Shown here in pieces: positions 21,084-21,990 of a stretch of 21,990 nucleotides of DNA (positions within the stretch are counted from its first letter, which is position 1; each line of letters opens with the position of its first letter). Below the pieces are notes generated by a model. It ran no database searches. It had not been told where the DNA came from and saw only the letters and a program-made list of their open reading frames with translations. Both the position numbers and the translations under genes were made by a program. Source of the stretch: an uncultured Collinsella sp. (GTDB taxonomy: Bacteria > Actinomycetota > Coriobacteriia > Coriobacteriales > Coriobacteriaceae); contig URCS01000033.1 in NCBI GenBank assembly GCA_900546455.1, positions 1-21,990 on the forward strand. Reading direction: 5' to 3'.

Positions 21084-21990
21084 AGTTGCCGTAACCTCCC
21101 CTCTCCTGGTCGCGGATAACGTGGCCGCCCTCGAGGGCGATCACGCGACGGTGCATGCTATCGACCATCTCGCGGTCGTGCGTGGCGACGATCACGGTGG
21201 TGCCGGTGCGGTTAATACGCTCGAGCAGCTTCATGATGCCCAGCGAGATCGCCGGGTCGAGGTTGCCCGTCGGCTCGTCGCAGATCAGCAGCGGCGGACG
21301 GTTGACCATAGCGCGGGCAACGGCAACGCGCTGCTGCTCGCCACCGGAAAGCTGGTCGGGCAGCGAGTCCATCTGATCGGCCAGGCCGACCAGACGCAGC
21401 ACCTCGGGCACCTGGCTGCGAATGACGCCCTTGGGCTTGCCGATGCACTGCAGGGCAAACGCCACGTTTTCGTAGGCGGTCTTTTGCGGCAGAAGCTTAA
21501 AGTCCTGGAACACGGCGCCAATCTGGCGGCGCAGGAACGGAACCTTGCGGTTCTTGATCTTCATGAGGTCCTGACCGGCAACCAGGATACGGCCGCTCGT
21601 CGGCTTAACGTCGCGATTGAGCGTCGACAGCAGCGTGGTCTTACCCGAGCCGGAGTGACCGACCAGGAAGACGAACTCGCCCGGATAGATCTCGATGTTG
21701 ATGTCGTCGAGTGCAGGCTTGTTGGGCTGTGCCGGATAGATCTTGGTGACATGCTCCATAAGGATGACGGGCTCGACACCGGCCTGCTTGGCCATCTTCT
21801 TGCGGCTGGCCTGCGGATCGATGGGCGCAAACACCGACGTAAAATCGGGGTTGTTGAGCGCGTTATCGAGGCTTGCGACCTCGGCGGCCTGATCGCTCTC
21901 GACCACCGGGGCAGCAGGCTGCGTGGGGTCGGGGATGCCGGCAAAAAGGCCGGACTGCGCGGGCTGCGGCGCGGGCGTCGCAGGAGCCAT
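21070..21990 (-). CDS. ftsE: Cell division ATP-binding protein FtsE with N-terminal extension
   Basis: At least 306 residues; the reading frame begins at an ATG on the last base of the window, so the true start may lie outside. The ABC core has Walker A GHSGSGKT (111-118), Q-loop FQDF, signature LSGGEQQR (214-221), Walker B LLICDEPTGNLD (234-245) and switch H271 in ATHD. Typical FtsE is about 225-230 residues and begins near residue 75 here (VILMEHVTKIYP); the preceding ~70 residues are Ala/Pro/Asp rich and probably disordered. An internal start at M66 or M78 would give a standard protein, but neither has an SD. FtsE powers FtsX in the divisome. Confidence 0.94.
   Translation of the reverse strand: MAPATPAPQPAQSGLFAGIPDPTQPAAPVVESDQAAEVASLDNALNNPDFTSVFAPIDPQASRKKMAKQAGVEPVILMEHVTKIYPAQPNKPALDDINIEIYPGEFVFLVGHSGSGKTTLLSTLNRDVKPTSGRILVAGQDLMKIKNRKVPFLRRQIGAVFQDFKLLPQKTAYENVAFALQCIGKPKGVIRSQVPEVLRLVGLADQMDSLPDQLSGGEQQRVAVARAMVNRPPLLICDEPTGNLDPAISLGIMKLLERINRTGTTVIVATHDREMVDSMHRRVIALEGGHVIRDQERGGYGNYGTN

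Overview
The window reads as chromosomal DNA of a GC-rich anaerobic actinomycete, most likely a gut Coriobacteriia of the Collinsella type. This is inference from gene content (large gltB-gltD, a short anaerobic-type rubredoxin beside a flavin reductase, an actinobacterial AbiEi/DUF559-like protein, ftsE-ftsX near smpB), codon bias and dense palindromic intergenic repeats; no rRNA or other definitive marker is present.

Layout. 1-3030 (all minus strand): the N-terminal part of an amidohydrolase running off the left edge, preceded by a perfect 16-bp palindromic operator candidate; an AbiEi/DUF559-like PD-(D/E)XK protein bracketed by two arrays of a 55-bp palindromic repeat (family A); and an unrecognised 235-residue protein. 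3031-3445 is non-coding, with a possible SD-masking hairpin and a GTCCCC-type REP-like hairpin. 3446-9630: the gltB-gltD operon (glutamate synthase), minus strand. 9631-12115: a divergent intergenic region with one family A unit, then gpmA and mntH on the plus strand. 12116-12500: a convergent region with three family A units and the rubredoxin terminator. 12505-13241: rubredoxin and flavin reductase as separate adjacent genes (together equivalent to high-molecular-weight rubredoxin). 13429-14806: a TPR protein overlapping smpB. 14904-15071: tRNA-Glu(CTC) and tRNA-Gln(CTG) with promoter and terminator. 15338-17720: a small unknown protein, a second tandem palindromic array (family B), an ArsC/Spx-like protein, a VanZ-like membrane protein and a small serine recombinase. 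17892-21990: rnr (RNase R), then ftsX and ftsE at the right edge.

How the parts relate: gltB/gltD form one enzyme; flavin reductase and rubredoxin probably form an electron-transfer pair for O2, NO or peroxide detoxification; SmpB and RNase R belong to trans-translation and RNA quality control; FtsE/FtsX form the divisome ABC complex. The most unusual content is non-coding. Eleven family A units are each exactly 55 bp (15-bp arm, 25-bp interior, inverted 15-bp arm) and are separated within arrays by 24-26 bp. A second, sequence-unrelated family B has three 46-bp units (15-bp arms, 16-bp interior) separated by exactly 16 bp. In both, arms alternate in orientation at a nearly constant pitch, an arrangement resembling BIME arrays of enterobacteria.
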